A DNA stretch of 64,000 nt. Origin: Marinibaculum pumilum. GTDB lineage: Bacteria; Pseudomonadota; Alphaproteobacteria; Ferrovibrionales; Ferrovibrionaceae. The stretch spans positions 1-64,000 of the forward strand of contig NZ_JBHRTR010000035.1 of assembly GCF_042646425.1 (NCBI RefSeq). The letters are read 5' to 3'. Of this stretch, positions 16,338-24,849 are shown piece after piece. Both the position numbers and the translations under genes were made by a program. The notes beneath the pieces were generated by a model. The model saw only the letters and a list, made by a program, of their open reading frames with translations. It had not been told where the DNA came from and made no database searches. Numbering within the stretch: the stretch's first letter is position 1; the number at the start of each line of letters is the position of its first letter.

Positions 16338-17330
16338 TCAGCCCAAACGGTCGCGCAGCAGCGCCTTGAGATCGGCTTCCGGCCGCGGCCCGAAATGGGA
16401 GATGCATTCCGCCGCCGCGATGGCGGCGATGCGGCCGGCGGTCGGAAGGTCATGCCCCTGCGTCACCCCATAGAGGAAGCCGGCCGCGAACAGGTCGCCG
16501 GCGCCGGTGGTGTCCACCAGCTTCGATACCGGCTCCGCCTCGATCCGGTGGGTCTCTTCGGCGGTGACCACCACCGCGCCCTTTTCGGAGCGGGTCAGGA
16601 CCGCCACGCCGACCTTACCGCGGACCGCCTGCAGGGCGGAATCGAAGTCCTCCACCTCATACAGGGATTTGATCTCCTCCTCGTTGGCGAAGAGGATGTC
16701 GACCGGCCCGTCCGCCAGCTCGCGGAACTCCTTGCGATAGCGGTCGACGCAGAACGGGTCGGACAGGCTCAGCGCGACCTGCCGGCCGGCGCCCTTGGCG
16801 ATCTCCATCGCCTTGCGGAAGGCCTCCTTGGCCCGCGGCGGATCCCACAGATAGCCTTCCAGGTAGGTCACCGACGCCGCTTCCACCTTGGCCGGGTCGA
16901 CATCCTCCGGCCCCAGGCCGGTGGAGGCGCCCAGGAAGGTGTTCATCGTGCGCTGCGCGTCCGGGGTGACCAGGATCAGGCAGCGCGCCGTCGGCAGCCC
17001 GTCGGCGGCGGCCGGGGTGTCGAAGGCCGCGCCGGCGGCACGGATGTCGTGGGTGAATACCGTGCCCAGCTGGTCGTCGCGCACCTTGCCGATGAAGGCC
17101 GCACTGCCGCCCATGGCGGCCAGGCCGGCGATGGTGTTGGCGGCGGAGCCGCCGGAAGCCTCGATGCCGGGGCCCATATCGGCGTAGATCGCCTCGGCCG
17201 CAGCATCGTCGATCAGCGACATGGTGCCCTTCGGCATGTCATGGCGCTGGAGGAAGGCATCGTCGGAATGGCTGAGGACGTCGACGATCGCATTGCCTAT
17301 GCCCAGCACGTCGAACTTCGGATCAGCCAT
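16338..17330 (-). CDS. PfkB-family carbohydrate/adenosine kinase
   Basis: 330 aa from ATG at 17330, which follows GGAAGGAAG. Ribokinase fold: N-terminal GIGNAIVDV, GGSAANT substrate lid signature, IGKVRDDQLG, and the C-terminal anion hole/catalytic motif DTTGAGD near residue 285. The N-terminal block (FDVLGIGNAIVDVL) and overall pattern are those of the bacterial genes usually named adenosine kinase. Phosphorylates a sugar or nucleoside with ATP in the cytoplasm; the exact substrate is not proven. It lies 48 bp upstream of the cyclase on the same strand, so the two may be co-transcribed. Confidence 0.85.
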   Translation of the reverse strand: MADPKFDVLGIGNAIVDVLSHSDDAFLQRHDMPKGTMSLIDDAAAEAIYADMGPGIEASGGSAANTIAGLAAMGGSAAFIGKVRDDQLGTVFTHDIRAAGAAFDTPAAADGLPTARCLILVTPDAQRTMNTFLGASTGLGPEDVDPAKVEAASVTYLEGYLWDPPRAKEAFRKAMEIAKGAGRQVALSLSDPFCVDRYRKEFRELADGPVDILFANEEEIKSLYEVEDFDSALQAVRGKVGVAVLTRSEKGAVVVTAEETHRIEAEPVSKLVDTTGAGDLFAAGFLYGVTQGHDLPTAGRIAAIAAAECISHFGPRPEADLKALLRDRLG

Positions 17331-17515
17331 CTGTCTTCCTTCCAATGATTTCGGGGGGTCTCATGCGGCGCGGAGTATAGGGAGCCACCGCCTGCCCGCA
17401 ACCGCGGCCCCCACCGGCACCTCCGTCGGACACGCCCCCGGACCCGCGCCCGGGTCCCCCGTCTGGGCATGCATGATCGCTGGACGGCCCGCGGCCGTCG
17501 CGCCAGGATGACGAC

Positions 17516-18940
17516 ATGGACGAGCTTATCAGGATGACCGCCTGCGCGGCGCGCGATGCGCTGCGGCGGGGCGAGGTGGCGCCGGCGGACCTGCTGGACG
17601 CGGCGGAGGCGCGGATCGCGGAGACGGACGGGGCGATCAACGCGCTGCCGACCCTGTGCTTCGACCGTGCCCGCGCCGCGGCAAAGACGCTGAAGCCGGT
17701 AGCGGAGGCGCCGCCCGGCTACCTGCACGGCCTGCCGGTGGCGATCAAGGACCTGACCGATGTCGCCGGGGTGCGCACCACCTACGGCTCGCCGCTGTTC
17801 GCCGACCATGTGCCGGCGGAGAGCGATCCCGTCGTCGAGCGGCTGGAGGCGATGGGCGCCCTGGTGGTGGCGAAGTCAAACACACCGGAATTCGGCGCCG
17901 GGTCGAACACCTTCAACGAGGTCTTCGGCGTGACCGGCAATCCCTGGAAGACCGACCATACCTGCGGCGGCTCCTCCGGCGGCGCGGCCTCGGCCCTGGC
18001 GGCGGGCCAGGTCTGGCTGGCCCATGGCTCTGACCTCGGCGGCTCCCTGCGCATCCCGGCCAGCTTCTGCGGCGTGGTCGGCCTGCGGCCCAGCGTCGGC
18101 CGGGTGCCGATGGGCCGGCGCGGCCATTTGTGGAACAGCCTGGCGGTGGAGGGGCCGATGGCGCGCACCGTCGCCGACACCGCCCTGTTCCTGGACGCCA
18201 TGGTGGCGCCGGTGCCGGGCGCGCCGCCCCTGGCCGACCCGCATCTGCGGCCGCCGCCGCCGCAGCCTTTCCTGGAAGCGGCCCTGGACCCGGCGCCGCC
18301 GGCCAGGGCCGGTTTCTCGCCGGATCTGGGCATCGCCGAGGTGGACCCGGAAGTGGTGGCGATCTGTCGCGCGGCCGCCGACAGGCTGGCTGCCATGGGC
18401 ACCGACGTGGATGCCGCCTGTCCCGATCTCAGCGGCGCCGAGGACAGTTTCGTCGCGCTGCGCGGGCAGTTCCGGGTGACCGCCTTTGCGGCCCTGCAGG
18501 CCGAGCAGATCGCCACCATGAAGCCGGAGATCCAGGTGGAGATGCAGCGCGGCCTGGACCAGACGCCGCTCGGCCTGGGCCATGCCCTGCGGGCCCGCGA
18601 CGAACTGTACCGGTCCTGCAGCCGCTTCTTCGCCGACCACGACCTGCTGCTCTGCCCGGTGGTGGTGGCGCCACCCTTCCCCCATGCCCGCCGCTATCTG
18701 CCCTATCGCGGTCGCGACGGTTACGAGGACTATGTCGCCTGGCTGGTGATGACCTTCGCGATCACCCTGACCGGCTGTCCGGCCCTGTCCCTGCCGGTCG
18801 GCTTCACCGCCGCCGGCCTGCCGGTCGGCCTGCAGATGATGGCGCCGGTCGGTGGCGAGGCGCGGCTGCTGCAGGCGGCGGCCGCGCTGGAAGCGGAGCT
18901 GGGCCTGGCCGGCATGGTGCCGATCGACCCGCGGGGCTGA
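17516..18940 (+). CDS. Amidase (amidase-signature family)
   Basis: 474 aa. Ser-cisSer-Lys triad: Lys in PVAIKDLTD (about residue 80), Ser in CGGSSGGAAS (about 153) and Ser in GSDLGGSLRIPAS (about 178). The C-terminal GCPALSLPVGFTAAGLPVGLQMM block is typical of the GatA/AtzF-like superfamily. It is a stand-alone amidase, not GatA: there is no gatB or gatC beside it. Divergent from the PfkB kinase with a 185-bp spacer. Substrate unknown. It is only distantly similar to the amidase at 757-2286. Confidence 0.85.
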   Translation: MDELIRMTACAARDALRRGEVAPADLLDAAEARIAETDGAINALPTLCFDRARAAAKTLKPVAEAPPGYLHGLPVAIKDLTDVAGVRTTYGSPLFADHVPAESDPVVERLEAMGALVVAKSNTPEFGAGSNTFNEVFGVTGNPWKTDHTCGGSSGGAASALAAGQVWLAHGSDLGGSLRIPASFCGVVGLRPSVGRVPMGRRGHLWNSLAVEGPMARTVADTALFLDAMVAPVPGAPPLADPHLRPPPPQPFLEAALDPAPPARAGFSPDLGIAEVDPEVVAICRAAADRLAAMGTDVDAACPDLSGAEDSFVALRGQFRVTAFAALQAEQIATMKPEIQVEMQRGLDQTPLGLGHALRARDELYRSCSRFFADHDLLLCPVVVAPPFPHARRYLPYRGRDGYEDYVAWLVMTFAITLTGCPALSLPVGFTAAGLPVGLQMMAPVGGEARLLQAAAALEAELGLAGMVPIDPRG

Positions 18941-19042
18941 CGGGGCGGCGTGCGGCTGCACGGACGTCCGTCGTTGATATCTTGACCACGGCCGCGGCGG
19001 CGGCCACACAGGGCCGTCATTCGCTGGCTCGAGGCTGAACCC

Positions 19043-19732
19043 ATGCTGCAAGACTATTCCCGCGCGATCGACCAGATTGGCGACCCGGCGTTCCGCAGCG
19101 TCCTGATCCGCGGCGTCGGCCTGACCCTGGCCGCCTTCGTCGCCGTGGCGATCCTGGCCTGGTACCTGCTGTCGCTGGTGCCGGAGTTCCAGTCCGACTG
19201 GTGGAGCTGGGTGAACTACCTGGTCGATATCGGCGGCGGGCTCGGCGTGGTGGTGCTGATGGCGTTCCTGTTCCCGGCGATCGTCACGATGTTCATGTCG
19301 ATGTTCCTCGACGACATAGCCGAAGCGGTGGAGCGAAAGCACTATCCATCCGATTCGCCCGGCCGCGAATTGCCCTTCGGACCGGCCCTTTGGCTGTCGC
19401 TGAAATTCGCCGGCATCGTCATCCTTCTTAACCTCTTGATTCTCCCGCTTTATGTGCTGACCTTCATCATTCCGCCGATCAGCCTGGTTCTTTTCTATGG
19501 GCTGAACGGCTATCTTCTGAGCCGCGAATATTTCGAACTGGTCGCGTGGCGCCATGTCGACAAGACGACGGCCCGCCGATTGCGGAAAGCGAACCAGGGG
19601 CGATTGTGGCTGGTCGGTGCCTTCATCACGTTCATGCTGACGATCCCGATCGTGAATATTATCTGGCCCCTGATTGCCACTGCCGCGATGGTGCATTGCT
19701 TCAAGCGGATTCAGCGGCGCAGCGCCGCCTGA
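19043..19732 (+). CDS. EI24-domain (CysZ-like) inner-membrane protein
   Basis: 229 aa with four to five hydrophobic helices (residues about 25-50, 68-90, 118-150 and 190-215). FYGLNGYLLSREYFELVAWRH is the signature of the EI24/CysZ family. In E. coli CysZ is a sulfate transporter; in alphaproteobacteria the role is untested. The first third of the gene has normal very high G+C. From about 19,310 on the codons become much richer in A/T (ATA, CGA, TTG, CTT, TAT, ATT), an unusual change within one gene. It is preceded by a 102-bp spacer and followed by bactofilin, same strand. Confidence 0.8.
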   Translation: MLQDYSRAIDQIGDPAFRSVLIRGVGLTLAAFVAVAILAWYLLSLVPEFQSDWWSWVNYLVDIGGGLGVVVLMAFLFPAIVTMFMSMFLDDIAEAVERKHYPSDSPGRELPFGPALWLSLKFAGIVILLNLLILPLYVLTFIIPPISLVLFYGLNGYLLSREYFELVAWRHVDKTTARRLRKANQGRLWLVGAFITFMLTIPIVNIIWPLIATAAMVHCFKRIQRRSAA

Positions 19733-19841
19733 CGCATCTTCCCCGGCCCCGGCCCCGGCGACTGCGCGACACAGGTTATCTGCTTCCAGGCTGCACGTGC
19801 CGCAGCGGTGCGTGGCGCCCAACCGGAGGTGACAGGATCGC

Positions 19842-20618
19842 ATGAGCTTGTTCGGCCGAAAGAAGGGCAGCGAGGGCGATACGCCCGGCAGGGCCGCGCC
19901 GTCGCCCGCCCCGGATCTCGACGATCTGAGACTTCCAGAAGAAACCCCGGGCCAGCCGGCCCGGGCAGGATCAGACGCCCCGCCCGGCCGCTCCACGCCG
20001 GCGCGGCAGGCAGCGCCCAGCAGGATGCAAGGTGAAACGATGGCACGATCGGACAACCAGGCGACAAGCTTCCGGCCCGAGCTTCCGAAGCGGCCGGTTT
20101 CGGAAATCCCCGGCATGCAGCGGTCGACCCATGACAGTGGCGGGTCGGGCAGTGCCAGCAGCCGCAGCGGCACCGATCCGAAGACCCTGATCGTCGGCAA
20201 GGAGATCAGCCTGAACGGCGAGATCAGCTCCTGCGACCGGCTGATCGTGGAGGGCAAGGTGGAGGCCTCCCTCGCCGGCTGCCAGTCGATCGAGATCGCC
20301 GATGGCGGCGTCTTCAAGGGCGCGGCGGAGATCCACGACGCCGAGATCCGCGGCCTGTTCGAAGGCAAGCTGGTGGTCGAGGGCCGGCTGCTGATCTGCG
20401 CCACCGGCCGGGTCGTGGGCGAGGTGCGCTACGGCCAGATCGAGATCGAGTGCGGCGGCGAAGTCTCCGGCACCATCGACAAGGCGCCGGCGCGGGCCGC
20501 CGCCGCGGCGCCCCGGCCGGAGCGTGCGGCGCCGGCGGCGCAGCCGGTGGAACCGGAAGCGGATGCCGGGATGGCGGAAGAGCCCCGGCCCGTCGGTGTC
20601 GCGGCAGGCGCTGAGTGA
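19842..20618 (+). CDS. Bactofilin-family cytoskeletal protein
   Basis: 258 aa. The central region (about residues 115-215) is a DUF583/bactofilin beta-helix: TLIVGKEISLNGEISSCDRL, VEGKVEASL, IADGGVFKGAAEI and VVEGRLLICATGRVVGEVRYG, giving repeated hydrophobic-Gly steps. Flanks are Pro/Ala/Ser-rich and disordered, as in the family. Bactofilins polymerise at the membrane and organise cell-wall enzymes or morphology. An internal ATG (20041, MARSDNQA) has its own AAGGTG site 5 bp upstream, so a shorter form of about 191 aa may be the main product. Its stop overlaps the next gene's GTG start, so it is coupled to a lipoprotein. Confidence 0.9.
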   Translation: MSLFGRKKGSEGDTPGRAAPSPAPDLDDLRLPEETPGQPARAGSDAPPGRSTPARQAAPSRMQGETMARSDNQATSFRPELPKRPVSEIPGMQRSTHDSGGSGSASSRSGTDPKTLIVGKEISLNGEISSCDRLIVEGKVEASLAGCQSIEIADGGVFKGAAEIHDAEIRGLFEGKLVVEGRLLICATGRVVGEVRYGQIEIECGGEVSGTIDKAPARAAAAAPRPERAAPAAQPVEPEADAGMAEEPRPVGVAAGAE

Positions 20619-21067
20619 TCCTGCCGCGTCGCATTTCTGATCGCTCGGGCGCCGGCGGCGTCGCGCTTCCGGGCCTTTCCTTGCTGCTGCCGGCACTTCT
20701 GCTGCTGGGCGCCTGTACCGCCCATGGTGGTGGCGTGGGGCCGGGCGGCGGCAGTCCGGGCAGCGGCAATCCGGGCCCGACCGGAGAGAGCGCGGTGCGG
20801 ACCGCCCCGGCGCTCCACAGCGGCGATCTGGTCGGCTGGTCCGGCTCCGACCTGCAGGGCCGGTTCGGGCCGCCGATGCTGACCTTCGCCGAGCCGCCGG
20901 CCGAGGTCTGGCGCTACAGTTCGGCGCGCTGCGTCGCGCTGTTCTTCCTGTATCCGCCGGATATGGGCAATGACGGCCAGGCCGTGGTCCGCTACGTCGA
21001 ACTGCTGCCGCGCGAGGCGGTCGACAGCGACTGCCTGCAGGCGATCGGCGAGCAGGGCACGGTCTGA
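20615..21067 (+). CDS. Small lipoprotein coupled to bactofilin
   Basis: 150 aa, GTG start overlapping the bactofilin stop (GTGA). A hydrophobic signal (LPGLSLLLPALLLLGAC) ends in a lipobox with Cys near residue 34, followed by a Gly-rich linker. The mature part contains two cysteines (RCVALFF, SDCLQAI) that could form a disulfide, and a compact beta-like domain (LVGWSGSDLQGRFGPP, EVWRYSSARC). It resembles small SmpA/OmlA-like folds in spirit, but I do not claim membership. Tight coupling suggests that it acts at the envelope with bactofilin. Confidence 0.7.
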   Translation: MILPRRISDRSGAGGVALPGLSLLLPALLLLGACTAHGGGVGPGGGSPGSGNPGPTGESAVRTAPALHSGDLVGWSGSDLQGRFGPPMLTFAEPPAEVWRYSSARCVALFFLYPPDMGNDGQAVVRYVELLPREAVDSDCLQAIGEQGTV

Positions 21068-21112
21068 CCGGACCGTCAGGCCGTCGACCGGCGCCGGCCT
21101 GACGGTCCGGTC
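21066..21112. terminator. Bidirectional hairpin shared by two convergent genes
   Basis: Perfect 17-bp inverted repeat (arms 21066-21082 and 21096-21112) with a 13-nt loop. It covers the last bases of the lipoprotein stop on the plus strand and the last codons and stop of nth on the minus strand. No T-run follows, but stem strength and position between convergent ends fit a bidirectional terminator. Confidence 0.65.
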
Positions 21113-21852
21113 GCCGCCACTCTGGTCACCGATTTCTTTTTTGCCGCCGCCCCTTTCCCCGCCGCCCTTTTCCCCGCAGGCCGGGCTGCGCCCAGGCGAT
21201 CCGCCGATGCATCTTCCGGCCCCGGGGTCTTTTCCTTGTAGGCACAGAGGTCGGCGACGACGCAGGTGGGACAGTCGGGCCGCCGCGCCTTGCAGACATA
21301 GCGGCCGTGCAGGATCAGCCAGTGATGGGCGTGGCGCTTGTAGTGCGCCGGCACCACCTTCTCCAGCTTCAGCTCCACCGCCAGCGGTGTCCTGCCGGGG
21401 GCCAGTCCGGTCCGGTTGCCGACCCGGAACAGATGGGTGTCCACCGCGATGGTATGGGCGCCGAAGGCGATGTTCAGGACAACATTGGCGGTCTTGCGGC
21501 CGACGCCGGGCAACGCCTCCAGCGCCGCCCGGTCCTGCGGCACCTCGCCGCCATGGCGCGCGATCAGTGCCTCCGACAGGCCGATCACGTTCTTCGCCTT
21601 CGCGTTGAACAGGCCGATGGTCTTGATATGCGCGCGCACCCCGTCCTCGCCCAGCGCCAGCATCCTTTCGGGCGTGTCGGCGGCGGCGAACAGGCCCTTG
21701 GTGGCCCTGTTGACGCCGGCATCGGTGGCCTGCGCCGACAGCACCACCGCGACCAGCAGGGTGAACGGGTTGGTATAGTCCAGCTCGCCCTTCGGCTCCG
21801 GCCGCTGTGCGGCGAGGCGGGCGAAGAACTGCTCGACATCCTGTCGCTTCAT
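21076..21852 (-). CDS. nth: Endonuclease III (DNA glycosylase/AP lyase)
   Basis: 258 aa. HhH-GPD fold: catalytic Lys in LPGVGRKTANVV and catalytic Asp in VDTHLFRVGNR. The [4Fe-4S] loop is C-x6-C-x2-C-x5-C (CKARRPDCPTCVVADLC). It removes oxidised pyrimidines and nicks abasic sites. About 40 residues beyond the iron-sulfur loop form a basic Ala/Lys-rich tail not needed by the family, and the last codons lie inside the shared hairpin. Divergent from a DUF2244 gene. Confidence 0.95.
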   Translation of the reverse strand: MKRQDVEQFFARLAAQRPEPKGELDYTNPFTLLVAVVLSAQATDAGVNRATKGLFAAADTPERMLALGEDGVRAHIKTIGLFNAKAKNVIGLSEALIARHGGEVPQDRAALEALPGVGRKTANVVLNIAFGAHTIAVDTHLFRVGNRTGLAPGRTPLAVELKLEKVVPAHYKRHAHHWLILHGRYVCKARRPDCPTCVVADLCAYKEKTPGPEDASADRLGAARPAGKRAAGKGAAAKKKSVTRVAATGPSGRRRSTA

Positions 21853-21944
21853 GCGGCGGCTCCGGAAGGCGGGGTGGCGGATTGCGGGAGGCGAAATGCC
21901 GCGGCGGGTTTGTCGCCGTCGCCACCCCTCCCTATTCTAGCGGC

Positions 21945-22514
21945 ATGAGCATCGGAATGTCCGAAACCGATACCGGTCCGCAGGCCGGTGCGCCGCGCCG
22001 CCTGGGCCCCTGCCCGGATCCGGGCGCGCTGCCGGCGGCGGGGCTGCATTTCGACGCGGTGCTGCATCCCCACCGGTCGCTCGGACCGACCGGCTTCCTG
22101 GTCCTGATGGGGGTCCTGGCGGCGCTCAGCTTCACCGCCGGGATCGCCTTCCTGTCGATGGGGGCCTGGCCGGTCTTCGGTTTCTTCGGCCTGGATGTGG
22201 CGCTGGTCTATGCCGCGTTCCGCCTGAACTACCGGACAGGCCGCGCCTTCCAGACGGTGCAGTTGTCGCAGACCGAGCTGCTGGTCCGCGACGTCGATCC
22301 GCGCGGGCGGGTGCGTTCCTGGCGGTTCGAGCCGACCTGGCTGCGGGTGGAGCTTGAGGAACCGGCCGGGCCGCGCAGCACCCTGGCGCTGCGCAGCCAT
22401 GGCGGCACCCTGGTGATCGGCGCCTTCCTCACGCCGGAGGAGAAGGAGGACTTCGTCCGCGCTCTGCGCGACGCGCTGCGGCAGCGGCGCGACGCCCTGC
22501 CGGGCAGCTGCTGA
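21945..22514 (+). CDS. DUF2244 integral membrane protein
   Basis: 189 aa from ATG at 21945 (ATG 21957 is an alternative). Two adjacent hydrophobic helices (residues about 48-90: GFLVLMGVLAALSFTAGIAF and WPVFGFFGLDVALVYAAF) are followed by a soluble region with the family block RTGRAFQTVQLSQTELLV and an acidic/basic C-terminal helix. This matches DUF2244, a family often found beside nth in alphaproteobacteria. Function unknown; it is sometimes linked by context to cytochrome oxidase regions. Divergent from nth. Confidence 0.8.
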   Translation: MSIGMSETDTGPQAGAPRRLGPCPDPGALPAAGLHFDAVLHPHRSLGPTGFLVLMGVLAALSFTAGIAFLSMGAWPVFGFFGLDVALVYAAFRLNYRTGRAFQTVQLSQTELLVRDVDPRGRVRSWRFEPTWLRVELEEPAGPRSTLALRSHGGTLVIGAFLTPEEKEDFVRALRDALRQRRDALPGSC

Positions 22515-22516
22515 CG

Positions 22517-22534
22517 CGGCGGATGCTGCCGCCG
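22517..22534. terminator. Candidate bidirectional terminator between DUF2244 and dapB
   Basis: Arms CGGCGG/CCGCCG around an ATGCTG loop fill the 22-bp gap between the convergent stops of the DUF2244 gene and dapB. Short stem and no T-run, so weak. Confidence 0.3.
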
Positions 22535-22536
22535 GT

Positions 22537-23358
22537 TCAGTCCGGCCGTCTCAGCCCCAGCACGTCGGCCATGGTGTAGAAGCCGGGCGACTGGTTCGAC
22601 GCCCAGAGGCAGGCCCGCACGGCGCCGCGTGCGAAGATGTCGCGGTTGCCGGCACGGTGGGTCAGTTCGATCCGCTCGTCCTCGCCGGCGAACAGCACCG
22701 TATGCTCCCCCACCACATTGCCGCCGCGCAGCGCGGCGAAGCCGATATGGCCGGGCACCCGCTTGCCGGTGATGCCGTCGCGGCCGCTGTCGCGCACCTC
22801 GGGCAGCGCGACGCGGCGCCCCTCGGCGGCGGCCTCGCCGAACAGGACGGCGGTGCCCGACGGCGCGTCCACCTTCATGCGGTGGTGCATCTCCACGATC
22901 TCGATGTCGAAGTCGGGGCCCAGGGCCGCCGCGACCTGCCGCACCAGGGCGGCCACCAGGTTGACGCCGAGGGACATGTTGTAGCCCTGGACGACGACGG
23001 TCCGCTCCCCCGCCGCCTGCAGCGCGGCGATGTCGTCGGGGCCGATGCCGGAGGTGCCGACGATATAGGCGGTGCCATGCCGGGCCGCCCGCTCCGCCGA
23101 TGGCGCCGTCAGCGCCGGGGTGGAGAAGTCGATGACCGCGTCGGCGCCGGCGAAGATCGCCTCGGCATCCGCCTCCACCCGCACGCCGAGCGGCCCGATG
23201 CCGGCCAGCTCGCCCATGTCCTGGCCGATATGCGGCGAGTCCGACCGCTCCAGGCCGCCGAACAGCTCCGCCTCGTCGCTGTCGCGGATGATCCGGGTCA
23301 GCGCCTGGCCCATGCGGCCGGCAGCGCCCAGCAGCGCCACCTGCAGCTTCTTGCTCAT
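22537..23358 (-). CDS. dapB: DapB, 4-hydroxy-tetrahydrodipicolinate reductase
   Basis: 273 aa. N-terminal Rossmann GAAGRMGQA, DFSTP and VGTSG motifs; catalytic block VEMHHRMKVDAPSGTA with the His-His and Lys, and the C-terminal THRAGNRDIFARGA of the tetramerisation/substrate domain. NAD(P)H-dependent step of lysine and diaminopimelate synthesis. It lies 94 bp downstream of dnaJ on the same strand, a typical alphaproteobacterial neighbour, and may receive read-through from the chaperone transcript. Confidence 0.96.
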   Translation of the reverse strand: MSKKLQVALLGAAGRMGQALTRIIRDSDEAELFGGLERSDSPHIGQDMGELAGIGPLGVRVEADAEAIFAGADAVIDFSTPALTAPSAERAARHGTAYIVGTSGIGPDDIAALQAAGERTVVVQGYNMSLGVNLVAALVRQVAAALGPDFDIEIVEMHHRMKVDAPSGTAVLFGEAAAEGRRVALPEVRDSGRDGITGKRVPGHIGFAALRGGNVVGEHTVLFAGEDERIELTHRAGNRDIFARGAVRACLWASNQSPGFYTMADVLGLRRPD

Positions 23359-23452
23359 GTCGTGCGGTTCCCCCCGCTGCCCCCTGCCTGCCGTGGCGCC
23401 GGCGCGGCCCCCTTGACCGCTGCGACCGCCGCGGTCGACGCCGCCGCCGGCA

Positions 23453-24601
23453 TCAGTCGGTCAGGTCGTCCCACAGCTCCTTCACCTTCGCGAAGAAGCC
23501 GTGACTCTCGGGATGATTGGATTCGTCGGTCCCGGCGGCGGCGAATTCCTGCAGAAGCTCCTTCTGCTTCTTGCTCAGGTTCTTCGGCAGTTCCACCGCC
23601 ACCCGGATGAACATGTCGCCGCGGCCATTGCCCTGCAGCACCGGCATGCCCTTGCCGCGCATGCGGAACTGCCGGCCCGGCTGAGTGCCCTCCGGGATGC
23701 TGATCCGGGCGCGGCTGCCGTCGATGGTGGGCACCTCGATCTGCCCGCCCAGCACCGCGGTGACCATCGGCAGCGGCACCGCGCAGTGCAGGTCGGCACC
23801 CTCGCGCTGGAACATCCGGTGCGGCGCCACCGACAGGAAAATGTAGAGGTCGCCGGAAGGGCCGCCGCGAACCCCGGCCTCGCCCTCGCCCGCCAGGCGC
23901 ACCCGGGTGCCGTCCTCGACGCCGGCGGGGATGTTGACCGACAGCTGCTTCTCGCGCTGCACCCGGCCGGAGCCGGCGCAGGCGCCGCAGGGATCCTCGA
24001 TGATCCGGCCGATACCCTGGCAGGACGGGCAGGTCCGCTCGATGGTGAAGAAGCCCTGCTGGGCGCGCACCTTGCCGCGCCCGGCGCAGGTCGAGCAGTT
24101 CACCGGCTGCGAGCCCGCGGCCGCGCCGGTGCCGTTGCAGGTGTCGCAGGCGATCGAGGTCGGCACCCGGATCGTGGCGCCCTTGCCGTTGAACGCCTCC
24201 TCCAGGGTGATTTCCAGGTTGTAGCGCAGGTCCGCCCCGCGGGCGACGCCGCCGCGCCCGCCGCCGCCGCGGCGTGCGCCCATGATCTCGCCGAACAGGT
24301 CGTCGAAGACATCGGCGAAGGAGCCGCCGAAATTGAAGTCGAAATTCGCCGCACCGGGCCCGCCGGGGCCGCCGCCCTCGAAGGCGGCATGGCCGAACTG
24401 GTCGTAGGCGGCGCGCTTCTTCTCGTCCTTCAGGACCTCGTAGGCCTCACTGACTTCCTTGAACCGGACCTCGGCTTCCTTGTCTCCCGGATTGCGGTCC
24501 GGATGGAATTTCAGTGCGGCCTTCCGATACGCGCGTTTCAGCTCCTCGCCATTGGCATTCCGGCTGACGCCCAGGACCTCGTAATAGTCCGACTTCGCCA
24601 T
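23453..24601 (-). CDS. dnaJ: DnaJ, Hsp40 co-chaperone
   Basis: 382 aa from ATG at 24601. J domain with HPD at residues 33-35, a Gly/Phe-rich linker, four CxxCxGxG-type zinc repeats (CDTCNGTG, CSTCAGRG, CPSCQGIG, CGACAGSG) and the C-terminal substrate-binding domains. It stimulates DnaK ATPase and delivers clients. Separated from dnaK by a 248-bp spacer with strong inverted repeats, which may lower dnaJ expression relative to dnaK. Confidence 0.97.
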   Translation of the reverse strand: MAKSDYYEVLGVSRNANGEELKRAYRKAALKFHPDRNPGDKEAEVRFKEVSEAYEVLKDEKKRAAYDQFGHAAFEGGGPGGPGAANFDFNFGGSFADVFDDLFGEIMGARRGGGGRGGVARGADLRYNLEITLEEAFNGKGATIRVPTSIACDTCNGTGAAAGSQPVNCSTCAGRGKVRAQQGFFTIERTCPSCQGIGRIIEDPCGACAGSGRVQREKQLSVNIPAGVEDGTRVRLAGEGEAGVRGGPSGDLYIFLSVAPHRMFQREGADLHCAVPLPMVTAVLGGQIEVPTIDGSRARISIPEGTQPGRQFRMRGKGMPVLQGNGRGDMFIRVAVELPKNLSKKQKELLQEFAAAGTDESNHPESHGFFAKVKELWDDLTD

Positions 24602-24707
24602 ACGGCTCCCTCGATCGCCCATGAACATTCGGGAATCACCGGCCGCCTGGGGGTTTGCGGCCGCCTCCTCTGCAGTCTAGGCCGTCCCGCCCCGCCCTGC
24701 ACAGGAT

Positions 24708-24812
24708 CCCCGCCGCTGGCGGGGCTGGTGATCGGTTATCGGGACGGCGAACAATGCCATGTCGCGGAAAGGCCGGCACCGTGCGCGAGGGCGCGATGCC
24801 GGCCGTCCCGAT
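24708..24812 (-). other. Structured spacer between dnaK and dnaJ (possible attenuator)
   Basis: The dnaK-dnaJ gap contains perfect repeats ATCGGGACGG/CCGTCCCGAT (24738-24747 and 24803-24812), GGCCGGCA/TGCCGGCC (24771-24778 and 24797-24804) and CCCCGCC/GGCGGGG (24708-24714 and 24718-24724). The first two share bases 24803-24804, so they would compete or form one long imperfect stem. Located 38 nt after the dnaK stop, they could terminate part of the transcripts or protect the dnaK message. Confidence 0.5.
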
Positions 24813-24849
24813 CAGGTCGTCCGTTGCCCGTGGACCGTCGTCAGACGGT

